In this document: one piece after another, positions 54,492-63,119 of the stretch
Numbering within the stretch: the stretch's first letter is position 1
Layout of the letters: every line of letters begins with the position of its first letter
Assembly: GCA_050950025.1 (NCBI GenBank)
Contig: JBMNGW010000004.1
Span: forward strand, 123,041 to 187,040
Reading direction: 5' to 3'
DNA: 64,000 nt
DNA from: JBMNGW01 sp050950025
GTDB taxonomy: Bacteria; Spirochaetota; Spirochaetia; Sphaerochaetales; Sphaerochaetaceae
Position numbers and translations under genes: made by a program
The notes under the pieces: generated by a model
Told to the model about the DNA's origin: nothing
What the model saw: only the letters and a program-made list of their open reading frames with translations
Database searches by the model: none

Positions 54492-55232
54492 CTACAGTAG
54501 CTGCTCCCCACAGTCAACCACCAGCTGCTCTGCGGTAATCGAATCGGTTGTCAGTAAAAACAGCACAGATGAGACAACATCGGCTACAGTTGCCAATTTT
54601 TTTAAGGGAAGAGTCGCTGCTAATCGCTCAAAATAAGCAGTATCGGCAGCAGAATTTGCCATAATTGCCCCAGGAGCTACCGCATTCACACGCACTAAAG
54701 GGCCCAAACTTTTAGCTAAGACTTTCACTTGCTCAGCTAAAGCACTTTTTGCCAGATTATAAGAAGGGCGGCTGATAGGCCGTCGATACACCAGCGTATC
54801 GGTAATATTCACTATAGAAGCAGCGTAGTTATAATCCCGCTCTTTTCGGTGCATATAAAGAGCTTGAGAGAGAAAAAAGGGGGCTTTGACATGCAAATCT
54901 TGATCGGCATCCCACTGCTTTTCATCTATGTCCTGTATAGGAACAGTTGAAAAGAGTGAAGCATTATTTATTAAAGCGTCCCAACGTCCAAAATGGGCTA
55001 TTGTTGTGGCCACTAAGTGCTCGATATCTGCTTTATGCCTTAAATCGGCTTGCAAAGCAATCGCTTCAGAGCCTATTTGGCGAACAGCCGAAGCGGTCCG
55101 TTCTGCCTCTTTTTCATTGCTGTGGTAATGGACAACCACAGATGCCCCTTTTTCAGCCAAAGCTAGGCAGATTTCTCTGCCAACTCGTTGACTTGCACCG
55201 GTTACCATCACAACTGCCTCTTTGAGTTCCAT
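54492..55232 (-). CDS. SDR oxidoreductase, pteridine-reductase-like
   Basis: A 246-residue short-chain dehydrogenase. The NADP site is VTGASQRVGREI (11-20 region) with an Arg after the glycine motif, then NNASLFS and the active-site YNLAK within SRPSYNLAKSAL. NNAS followed by LF and the TGxxxRVG pattern are typical of FolM/pteridine reductases, which reduce dihydrobiopterin or dihydromonapterin; a generic SDR is possible. It ends close to the exporter control region and is divergent from ftsH. Confidence 0.8.
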   Translation of the reverse strand: MELKEAVVMVTGASQRVGREICLALAEKGASVVVHYHSNEKEAERTASAVRQIGSEAIALQADLRHKADIEHLVATTIAHFGRWDALINNASLFSTVPIQDIDEKQWDADQDLHVKAPFFLSQALYMHRKERDYNYAASIVNITDTLVYRRPISRPSYNLAKSALAEQVKVLAKSLGPLVRVNAVAPGAIMANSAADTAYFERLAATLPLKKLATVADVVSSVLFLLTTDSITAEQLVVDCGEQLL

Positions 55233-55260
55233 AAAAAGAGATTACAGCAGATGCTAGGGT

Positions 55261-55288
55261 TTGTCGATTGACCATTGCTCTGTATATT
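55261..55288 (+). promoter_or_regulatory. Possible ftsH promoter
   Basis: A -35-like TTGTCG (55261-55266) and -10-like TATATT (55283-55288) at 16-base spacing, 42 bases before the ftsH ATG. The match is moderate. Confidence 0.4.
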
Positions 55289-55329
55289 GAAGATGGTGCG
55301 TAATAAACCAAACGCATTGTGAGGTAATA

Positions 55330-57291
55330 ATGACAGACAATACAAACGACTCTCAAGAGAAACAGAAAACCAATCAGATGGCAAAAGGCAAAGGCCCGCC
55401 TGAAGAGCCGGGTATCCACAAAGAGAACAACAAATTCTCTTTTACCGGCAAACGCTTCAAATTCTCATTTTGGTACTTTTTAATCATCATCATTGCCATG
55501 ATGGCGTTCAACTCATTGTTTATGAAAAACGCCAATATCATTGGTGTCGATTATAACCAGTTTAAAGAGATGATCCGAAGCGGCACCATTGTTCGCGTTG
55601 AAATTCAGGAAAAACAATATATCGGCTACACCGTCGGCAAAGAAGCACGTAGTGACTCTTCTTTGCAAACATTGACTTCTCAAGCCGATAGTGCCCGCAC
55701 CTACTCCACCTATGCCATCAACGATCCTTCCTTTATTCCCCTATTGGATGAAATAGGCATTGAATATTATGCTGCGGCTCCCCAAACCCCCAGCATTTTT
55801 TCCACACTGCTTAGTTACATCCTACCGATGCTCATCTTCTTGCTCATCTGGCGCTTTGTGTTTTCAAAAATGGGACAAGGAGGAGGACAAGGAGTTCTCT
55901 CTTTTAACCAAAACAAAGCTAAAATTGTAGCCGAAGGTGATACGGGAGTCCGCTTTGAAGATGTTGCCGGAGTAGAAGAGAGTAAGTTCGAATTAGAAGA
56001 AGTTGTCGACTTTTTAAAAAATCCCACTAAGTACACTGAAATTGGGGGCAAAATTCCCAAAGGAGTACTGTTAGTAGGTCCTCCCGGAACAGGAAAAACC
56101 CTCTTGGCCAAAGCGGTAGCCGGTGAAGCCCATGTCCCCTTTTTCCGGATGAGCGGAGCCGACTTTGTCGAAATGTTTGTTGGCGTGGGAGCAGCCCGAG
56201 TGCGTGATTTATTCCGTCAGGCTCGTGAAAAAGCCCCCTGCATTATTTTCATCGATGAAATTGATGCCATTGGTCGCACTCGCAGCCATGCCAGCTTTGG
56301 CGGCAACGATGAAAGAGAGCAAACATTGAACCAATTGCTGGTAGAAATGGACGGCTTTGATTCTCGCACCGGTGTCATTATTTTAGCAGCCACCAACCGA
56401 CCCGAAATTCTTGATCAAGCTTTGCTGCGCCCCGGGCGCTTTGACCGTCAGGTCTTAGTCGACAAACCCGATTTGGAAGGGCGAGTCGCTATTCTTAAAA
56501 TTCACACCAAAGAGATTAAACTCGATAAAAACGTCGATTTACGTAAAATTGCCCAAGCTGCAGCAGGCCTTGCCGGAGCCGATTTAGCCAACATTGCCAA
56601 TGAAGCTGCCTTGATGGCAGTAAGAGCCAAACGAAAAACAGTGAAACAAGTCGACTTTGAAGAAGCCATAGAAAAATCGGTGGCCGGGTTACAGCGCAAA
56701 AGCCGCATCTTAAGTGAAGATGAGAGAAAGAAAGTCGCCTACCATGAAACAGGACATGCTTTAACTGCCTTTATGACAGAAGGATCGCCCCCTGTTTCCA
56801 AGATATCGATTATTCCCCGAGGAATAGGAGCTTTAGGGTATACCTTGCAACTGCCCACGGAAGACCGTTTTTTGATGAGCGAAAGCGAACTGCTGGGTAA
56901 CATCGACACGATGCTTGGCGGCAGAGCTGCCGAAGAGCTGATCTTTGGTGAAATTTCCACCGGAGCAGGCAATGATATCAGCCGAGCCAGCGACATGGTC
57001 AGACGGATGATTACCGAATTTGGGATGAGTGAAAAATACCGCAACATTACCCTTCCTTCCACCACCGGCCAAGGCCTGGGAGGCTCAAGAGAATATTCGG
57101 AAGCAGCCCAAGAGTACATCGACAATGAAACAGCACGTATTGTAAACTCCCGTTATGCCATTGTCTTAGAGAAATTGACCAAAAACCGCAAGCTGTTGGA
57201 AGAAATAGCTACACGCCTGTTAGAAAAAGAGGTCATTGACGGACAAGAGTTTCACACTCTTGCACAAAATGGTGTTGTTGCATACATTTGA
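55330..57291 (+). CDS. ftsH: ATP-dependent zinc metalloprotease FtsH
   Basis: A 653-residue membrane-anchored AAA protease that degrades misfolded membrane proteins and some regulators. It starts with a polar extension of about 40 residues, then helix 1 (FWYFLIIIIAMMAF), a periplasmic domain and helix 2 (LLSYILPMLIFLLIW). The AAA domain has Walker A GPPGTGKTLLAKA, Walker B CIIFIDEIDAIG, the pore loop MFVGVGAARV and second region RPGRFDRQV. The zinc site is YHETGHAL, with the distal Asp in ISRASDMV. The GAGGTAATAATG site precedes the start. Confidence 0.96.
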   Translation: MTDNTNDSQEKQKTNQMAKGKGPPEEPGIHKENNKFSFTGKRFKFSFWYFLIIIIAMMAFNSLFMKNANIIGVDYNQFKEMIRSGTIVRVEIQEKQYIGYTVGKEARSDSSLQTLTSQADSARTYSTYAINDPSFIPLLDEIGIEYYAAAPQTPSIFSTLLSYILPMLIFLLIWRFVFSKMGQGGGQGVLSFNQNKAKIVAEGDTGVRFEDVAGVEESKFELEEVVDFLKNPTKYTEIGGKIPKGVLLVGPPGTGKTLLAKAVAGEAHVPFFRMSGADFVEMFVGVGAARVRDLFRQAREKAPCIIFIDEIDAIGRTRSHASFGGNDEREQTLNQLLVEMDGFDSRTGVIILAATNRPEILDQALLRPGRFDRQVLVDKPDLEGRVAILKIHTKEIKLDKNVDLRKIAQAAAGLAGADLANIANEAALMAVRAKRKTVKQVDFEEAIEKSVAGLQRKSRILSEDERKKVAYHETGHALTAFMTEGSPPVSKISIIPRGIGALGYTLQLPTEDRFLMSESELLGNIDTMLGGRAAEELIFGEISTGAGNDISRASDMVRRMITEFGMSEKYRNITLPSTTGQGLGGSREYSEAAQEYIDNETARIVNSRYAIVLEKLTKNRKLLEEIATRLLEKEVIDGQEFHTLAQNGVVAYI

Positions 57292-57297
57292 GGCCCT

Positions 57298-58218
57298 ATG
57301 ATTGTAAAGCCAATTGAAGATGCAGTTTTAAAAACACATCTAGCAACCCTTGCCCCTGATACCCGCGACATCTTTTTATTGTACGACGGCTCAGTACGAG
57401 CCACAGCGGTGCAAGGAACTCATACTATTAACCAAATGCGTGCCAACCATGATCTAGGCATTTTAGAGACACTGGTGTTAGGCCACGGCTATTTGGCAGC
57501 GGGGATTTTAGCCTCCACTGTCAAAGGAGATGATCGCGTTCAATTGAACATTGAATGCGGGGGGCCTATCAAAGGCGTCTATGTTGAAGCTTGGGCTGTG
57601 GGGGCTGTACGCGGGTATTTGCAACAAGTACCCATCCCCATTGAAAAACCCCTAGAGAGTTTTGATGTCTCCTCTTTCTTTGGACCGGGATTTATGACAG
57701 TCACTAAACTACTGGAAGGGAAAAAAAGCCCTTTTACTGGCCAAGTGATGTTGCAACACGGCTCAATTGCCAAAGACTTAACCCACTACTTCCTCATTTC
57801 AGAACAAACTCCTTCAGTTGTTTCTCTGAGTATCCAATTTGACAAAGAGGGACGCGTGATAGGCAGCGGAGCTCTGTTTTTACAAAAAATGCCGGGCAAA
57901 GAGAATGGCCATTTGGAAGAGTTGGAAATGATCTGTGCTGCAATGCCTTCTTTGGGAAAGTACCTCTCTGAAGGTAAAACCACCAACCAATTTGTCCAAG
58001 AAGTCTTTCACAAAGCCGATCCCCAGTATCTGCAATCATTGCCCTTTGGCTTTAGTTGCCCCTGTGATCGGAAGCGCTTTGCCCAATACCTCTCTTCTTT
58101 ACCCCAAAAAGAGAAAGAGTCGATTCTCCAAGAAGGGCCATTTCCTTTGGAACTACATTGCTTTAACTGCGGAACAACCTATCCATTTGACAAAGAAGAA
58201 TTGCAGGAGATTCTATGA
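57298..58218 (+). CDS. hslO: Redox-regulated chaperone Hsp33
   Basis: A 306-residue holdase activated by oxidation. The N-terminal substrate-binding domain includes LGILETLVLGHGYLAAGI and VQLNIECGGPIKGVYVEA. The C-terminal redox switch has four zinc cysteines in SCPCDRKRF and CFNCGTTYPF (CXC...CXXC). It is 6 bases after ftsH and overlaps rlmKL by 4 bases, grouping protein-quality genes with an rRNA modifier. Confidence 0.94.
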   Translation: MIVKPIEDAVLKTHLATLAPDTRDIFLLYDGSVRATAVQGTHTINQMRANHDLGILETLVLGHGYLAAGILASTVKGDDRVQLNIECGGPIKGVYVEAWAVGAVRGYLQQVPIPIEKPLESFDVSSFFGPGFMTVTKLLEGKKSPFTGQVMLQHGSIAKDLTHYFLISEQTPSVVSLSIQFDKEGRVIGSGALFLQKMPGKENGHLEELEMICAAMPSLGKYLSEGKTTNQFVQEVFHKADPQYLQSLPFGFSCPCDRKRFAQYLSSLPQKEKESILQEGPFPLELHCFNCGTTYPFDKEELQEIL

Positions 58219-60446
58219 TCTATTACGCTTCCGCCGCTGCCCATATGAACGACCTAGTGGCCCAAGAGGCAGAACAGGCAGGAGCACAAGAAATTCAGCT
58301 TGTTGCCTCAGGTGTTGAGTTTCAAGCCGATTTAAAAACAGCTTACCGCTTTTGCCTAAATAGCCGAATTGCCACGCGCCTGATGCTAGGATTAGCTCAA
58401 GATGAAGGCATTAACAGCTCCGATGAGTTTTATGCCTCATCGATTCTCATTCCCTGGGAAGAGTATCTTAATCCTCAAAAAACGTTCACTGTCACCGTTA
58501 CCAGCATGAACTGCTCATGGCTGAAGAACAATACGTTTGCTGCCATTCGGCTTAAAGATGCCATTGTCGACAGAATCAAAGAACATTATAACCAAGAACG
58601 TCCCTCGGTCGATTTTGCCGATCCCGATGTCACTTTTCATGTCCATTTACAACAAGACGAAATTAGTTGGTACCTTGATTTCTCAGGCCGCTCGTTATAT
58701 CAAAGAGGGTACAGAAGTGGCTCTACCGACGCCATTTTAAAAGAGAACTTGGCTGCCGCTATTTTAATGCGCAGCGAATGGTACAAAACACTTCAAGATA
58801 AGAATCCCGCCCCCCTCTTAGATCCATTTTGCGGATCGGGTACTATTTGTATTGAAGCTGCTTTAATGGCCAGTGACACGGCTCCCAGGCTTCACTCATA
58901 CTCCAGTTTGGCTTTTTTCAAACTCGATATGCACGACCCTGATATCTGGGAAGAGGTGTTGGATGAAGCCTACCATAAACAAGAACAAGCTAAAAAAAGA
59001 GCCATAACAATCTACGGCTGGGATATTGACCCCAAAGCCATAGAATTAACTCAAGAGCATGCTCAAAATGCCCAAGTAGAACACTATATCACCACTGCCA
59101 ACAAAGACATTACAGCTATCACAGAAGAAGATATTCCCCCCGGAGAACATTTTATTGTGACCGACCCTCCCTATGGGATCCGAATGGAACAAGAGCAGCC
59201 TATCCAGTTGTTGTATGAACAGACAGGCAAACAATTCAACACCCTGTTTGGCGGTTGGAATATTGCAATCCTGTGCGGCAATAAAGAGCTCCTTAGTTAT
59301 GTTGATATGAAACCGCAAAGGACAAATGTCTTTTACAACGGACCAATAGAGGCCCAATTAGCCCATTATCGTGTGTTTACAAAAGAAGAGAAAGAACAAC
59401 GAATTCAAAGAGCCATCCAAGCCAAAGAGGAGCGATTAGCTCAACCTTTAAGCCCAGGAGCTCAAATGGTCTTTAACAGACTGCAAAAAAACCTCAGTCG
59501 TCTTAAACCTTTAATGGCAGCAGAACAAGTCTCTTCTTTCAGAATTTATGATGCCGATATGCCAGAATACTCGGCAGCCATAGACTTTTATGAAGGTAAG
59601 TATGTCCACTTACAAGAATATGCACCCCCAGCCTCCATTGATCCCGAAGAGGCTCAAAAAAGACTCCAAGAACTTATTGATGCCACTGAAAGAGCAACTG
59701 AAGTAGACAGGGAACTCATTTTCGTTAAACAGCGCAAAGAACAAAAAGGACTGAGCCAATACGAAAAACTGGCCAACAGAGGCAAGTTTTATGTGATCAG
59801 AGAACATGAGCTGATGTTTTTTGCCAACTTCTCTGACTACCTTGATACAGGCATCTTCTTAGATCACCGGCCCGTACGCAAGATGATTCAACAAGTTGCC
59901 AAGAACAAACGGTTCCTTAACCTCTTTTGTTACACTGCTACAGCCACAGTCAATGCAGCCAAAGGGGGAGCACTTAGCACCACCAGCGTTGATGCCTCAG
60001 CAACATATCTTGATTGGGCTATCAAAAACATGGAAATGAATGGCTTTGATCAAATGAACCACTTCTACTACAAAGATGATTGTATCAACTGGCTTAGAAA
60101 CACTCACGATATGTATGATCTTATCTTCTGCGATCCACCAACATTCAGCAACTCTAAAACCAGAAGAACGTTTGATGTCGATCGTGACCAAAGAGCCCTC
60201 ATTCACCAAGCGATGCGCCATCTTAATCAAGATGGAACGCTCATCTTCTCAACCAACTTCCGTAAGTTCTCATTACATCCCGAGCTTAAAGAGGCCTACG
60301 ATATCCAAGACATCACAGCCCAAACCATAGGCGAAGACTTTGCCCGCAACCCCAAAATCCACTTCTGTTTTCTCATCACCCACAAAAAAGCAGTTGTCAA
60401 AGCCCAAAAACGAGAGCTCACCAAGAAAATCATCAGAAAGAAATAA
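58215..60446 (+). CDS. rlmKL: Bifunctional 23S rRNA methyltransferase (m2G2445/m7G2069)
   Basis: A 743-residue fusion. Residues 1-160 include a THUMP domain. The first methyltransferase has DPFCGSGTICIEAALMA and the catalytic VTDPPYGIRM. The second, C-terminal methyltransferase has RFLNLFCYTATATVNAAKGGA, DASATYLDWAIKNMEMNGF and FCDPPTFSNSK. This matches the fused RlmKL of gammaproteobacteria; the assigned bases come from that enzyme. Its ATG overlaps hslO. A terminator follows. Confidence 0.93.
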   Translation: MIYYASAAAHMNDLVAQEAEQAGAQEIQLVASGVEFQADLKTAYRFCLNSRIATRLMLGLAQDEGINSSDEFYASSILIPWEEYLNPQKTFTVTVTSMNCSWLKNNTFAAIRLKDAIVDRIKEHYNQERPSVDFADPDVTFHVHLQQDEISWYLDFSGRSLYQRGYRSGSTDAILKENLAAAILMRSEWYKTLQDKNPAPLLDPFCGSGTICIEAALMASDTAPRLHSYSSLAFFKLDMHDPDIWEEVLDEAYHKQEQAKKRAITIYGWDIDPKAIELTQEHAQNAQVEHYITTANKDITAITEEDIPPGEHFIVTDPPYGIRMEQEQPIQLLYEQTGKQFNTLFGGWNIAILCGNKELLSYVDMKPQRTNVFYNGPIEAQLAHYRVFTKEEKEQRIQRAIQAKEERLAQPLSPGAQMVFNRLQKNLSRLKPLMAAEQVSSFRIYDADMPEYSAAIDFYEGKYVHLQEYAPPASIDPEEAQKRLQELIDATERATEVDRELIFVKQRKEQKGLSQYEKLANRGKFYVIREHELMFFANFSDYLDTGIFLDHRPVRKMIQQVAKNKRFLNLFCYTATATVNAAKGGALSTTSVDASATYLDWAIKNMEMNGFDQMNHFYYKDDCINWLRNTHDMYDLIFCDPPTFSNSKTRRTFDVDRDQRALIHQAMRHLNQDGTLIFSTNFRKFSLHPELKEAYDIQDITAQTIGEDFARNPKIHFCFLITHKKAVVKAQKRELTKKIIRKK

Positions 60447-60469
60447 GAAAGAATAAAGCTTAGACCAAC

Positions 60470-60499
60470 AAAAAGGCCGTCCCGAAGGACGACCTTTTT
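60470..60499. terminator. Bidirectional terminator between rlmKL and the porin gene
   Basis: Arms 60470-60482 and 60487-60499 (AAAAAGG-C-CGTCC / GGACG-A-CCTTTTT) pair with one mismatch around CGAA, a stable tetraloop. A runs on one side and T runs on the other serve both converging genes. Confidence 0.92.
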
Positions 60500-60520
60500 G
60501 ATAACCAGTTAAGGTCTGAG

Positions 60521-61842
60521 TTAGAAAGCAATTTTGACAGAAGCTGTGATAGAACCCTTATCACCGTTGTCATAACTACCAGCACCAGAAGAAGGTCTTC
60601 CATCAACTTCGGTCAAGTCATCACCAGCGTAGGCGAGCTTAAGAAGAGCGCCAGGAACGACAGTGGCAGACTCAATAGAAGCATTGAGTTGGACTCTTTC
60701 AGTTGAATGATAAGTTCCGCCGAGTTTGGCAACAAAATCATCAGTTGTGTAAACAACATCTGCTCCGCCCTTCCAAGCTTCGGAAGCAATCGTGTACTCA
60801 CCACGACCGGTAACAGCAAGCTCATCAGTTGCGTTGAATTTCACCGAACCACCAAGAATTTGATCGTTGATGAGGTTCTTACCGTAAACGGTTACGACCA
60901 CAGGATCAATTTTGGCAGCAACTTTCACAGAAACGATGTTTTCCTCACCAACGTAGAAGTTTGCATCACCCTTAGTGGCAAAATAAACATCAAGGTTATA
61001 ATCATCATAAGCAGCGGCGACAGCAACATCAGCATCAAACTTATCGTTTGCATAAACTGCATCAGCTGCAGCGGTGACTTTCAAATCATCAGCTGCATAA
61101 GCACCCTTCAGTGAACCAGAGAATGCCAAAGCATCATCGATGACCGAGAATGCGGCACCGGCTTGAGCCGAAACGCCATCGGCGAGGTCAAACGAAGGAG
61201 TCAACAACGCACCGTACATGTTAAACACACCGGTGTTATCCCAGTTGTTAAATCCAAAGCCAACTTTGAAGTCCTGATAACCAACTTCAACCCCTTGAAT
61301 GTAAGCATCAGAAGCACCACCAAAACCTTTCATAGTTCCAGCAGGGTTAACATCCAAAGCAACCGATTTATCTGGGTTAGCAAATCCCCATTCGTTATTG
61401 CCATCTGCCAATATCTTTCACTTCAATTGCAGACTTGGCAAAGTTAGGAGCAGCAAGTACACCCATGATACCAACGTACCAGTCTTCACCAACAATCTTG
61501 GCATGGTCAAAGTCTACACCGACTAGGAGGGGGACAAGACCCTGCATCATCAGGCCTCCAGCCGATGCCTGTCCAGCTATCGGAAGGTTCACCAGCATCA
61601 GCATTGCTGAAAGAGAAGGTCAGGGATGCTGCGATGTCAGCATAGATCTTGCCTTCGCCTTTTGCTGCGCCAAGAGCCTCAAAAAGAGCCACGTCAACAC
61701 TAACGGAAGTGCCGTTTTCAAGTCCGTATTCTTCGGTGTCAAGGTTGTAGCCTGCACTTACGGACGCGCTACCCGTGAAGCCGGCGAACGCCACACTGCC
61801 CACGAGTACTAGAACTAAAAGTACTGCAGAAATTTTCTTCAT
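60521..61842 (-). pseudogene. Major outer-membrane porin, two frame breaks
   Basis: About 439 residues when repaired. The start at ATG 61842 has GGAGGA upstream and a signal peptide MKKISAVLLVLVLVGSVAFA. The mature part is beta-strand rich (SGSLKGAYAADDLKVTAAAD, VTVYGKNLINDQILGGSV) and ends SITASVKIAF with a terminal Phe, so it is an outer-membrane barrel. Break 1: an extra base in CC at 61568-61569; break 2: an extra base in CC at 61408-61409. Removing each reads DSWTASAGGLMMQGLV and EVKDIADGNNEWGF. A perfect promoter and terminator suggest high expression. Function is porin-like by architecture only. Confidence 0.82.
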
Positions 61843-61911
61843 ACTTCCTCCATAAAAATTCGGGACAGGTGCAAAGACCCGCTTCATCCCTTTTCTCGTT
61901 ATACAGTCCGA

Positions 61912-61940
61912 ATTATAACAACGGCCTATATAGCTGTCAA
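61912..61940 (-). promoter_or_regulatory. Perfect consensus sigma-70 promoter of the porin gene
   Basis: On the minus strand TTGACA (61935-61940) and TATAAT (61912-61917) are separated by exactly 17 bases. The leader to the porin ATG is about 63 bases. Confidence 0.93.
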
Positions 61941-62083
61941 GTTAAATTCATAAACGATTGAATAGTTACATCAAATCGATACAAATCTTAGATAATTGAC
62001 AAAAATCACCTCTTTTCCCCTATTTTATCAGATATTTCTCTTTTTTCACCTCTTTTTTTCTGTTTTTTGATCTGTTTTTGGTG

Positions 62084-62996
62084 TTATTTTTCATCACCTT
62101 TGGGGGTGAGTGAATAGATTACTGTTTTACTCAGAATTTGGGCTTTTTTCTCATGAAAAAGTGGCTCAATTTTTATAGCTTCGCCCACCAATTCCATTAA
62201 CACTGAAGAGGCAGAAATGGTTACAGCTTTTTGATTAAGAAAATCGAGTAAATGAGCGGAATAATCCCAACCCCCGATACTCCTCTTGGACATAGGCAAA
62301 GCGGATATGAATTGTCTCAGAAATCAGATGGTAGGTAAGCCAACCTGCCAGCTCATTAGCAGAGTCAATTGCTATTATATATCTGTCTTGATCTGATTCT
62401 CTAATTAACTCTTTTAAACGGGAGCCAACATAGTAATTTTGGTGCTCATCTTCAAAGGCAAACTGCTTAGCAAGAGCTCGCATCTCTTCTTTATAGGGGC
62501 CAGCTTCAACAACGATAGTAAAATCCTCTGCCAACATGCTGCGAATCGGATCTTCAATTTCTTCGGCAAGGCTGCTGTAATAAAATGAATCACTTTCGGT
62601 GTTGTACCATTTGAGTACTGCTTCTTTGAGCTCTTTTTCTTTAAAGGTGTGCCACAGCTGCTCAATGGCAGCACTTGTTTTTACCGTATCCTTAAACAAA
62701 CGAAACACTCCGCTACCTGCTTGGAGCGCTTTGGTTAACAGTGTTTTGTAATGCTCATTCTTTAAAGAAGCGACAAACTGCTCCATCGTCCGATACCCTT
62801 GAGCCGAAGTCCACCGAGGTAGCGGTACATAACGCTTAGATTGCTGCTTTTGTGCAGGTGTTAACTGCTCTAAGGCTACCAGTACCCCTGTTTGCAGATC
62901 CAACACATAGTTCGTGTTTTGATCTTCCATGGCAAAAGAGATTTCGGCTATCAGCTCATCGCTAAGAGGGGGCAATGCCCGCTGCTGTGTTTGCAT
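62084..62996 (-). pseudogene. UPF0158-GNAT fusion protein, one frame break
   Basis: About 303 residues when repaired. The N-terminal 140 residues resemble UPF0158 (ELIAEISFAMEDQNTNYVLDLQTG, GYRTMEQFVASL, LWHTFKEKELKEAVLKWY). The C-terminal part is a GNAT acetyltransferase: AIDSANELAGWLTYHL, then IHIRFAYVQEEYRGLGLFRSLLDFLNQKA with the acetyl-CoA loop Y-R-G-L-G-L. One extra base in the AAA at 62250-62252 (plus strand) breaks the frame; removal restores FRSLLDFLNQKAVTISAS. The substrate is unknown. It is divergent from enolase. Confidence 0.78.
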
Positions 62997-63058
62997 ACCC
63001 TATCGTACAAGCGCTTAGCATTTTTAGGAAGAGGCAGTTGCTAATAATTATCCTCTCC

Positions 63059-63087
63059 TTGACACAGATGGACAAAACCAACATATT
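63059..63087 (+). promoter_or_regulatory. Enolase promoter
   Basis: TTGACA at 63059-63064 and a -10-like CATATT at 63082-63087, 17 bases apart. AAGGAGAG lies before the enolase ATG. Confidence 0.65.
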
Positions 63088-63119
63088 TTCAGATACCTTA
63101 GCAAAGGAGAGAAACAAGC

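Noticed and set aside
61843..61887. Porin start at the upstream in-frame ATG (61887)
   Set aside because: It would place charged residues before the signal peptide and lies in the leader; the ATG at 61842 has GGAGGA.
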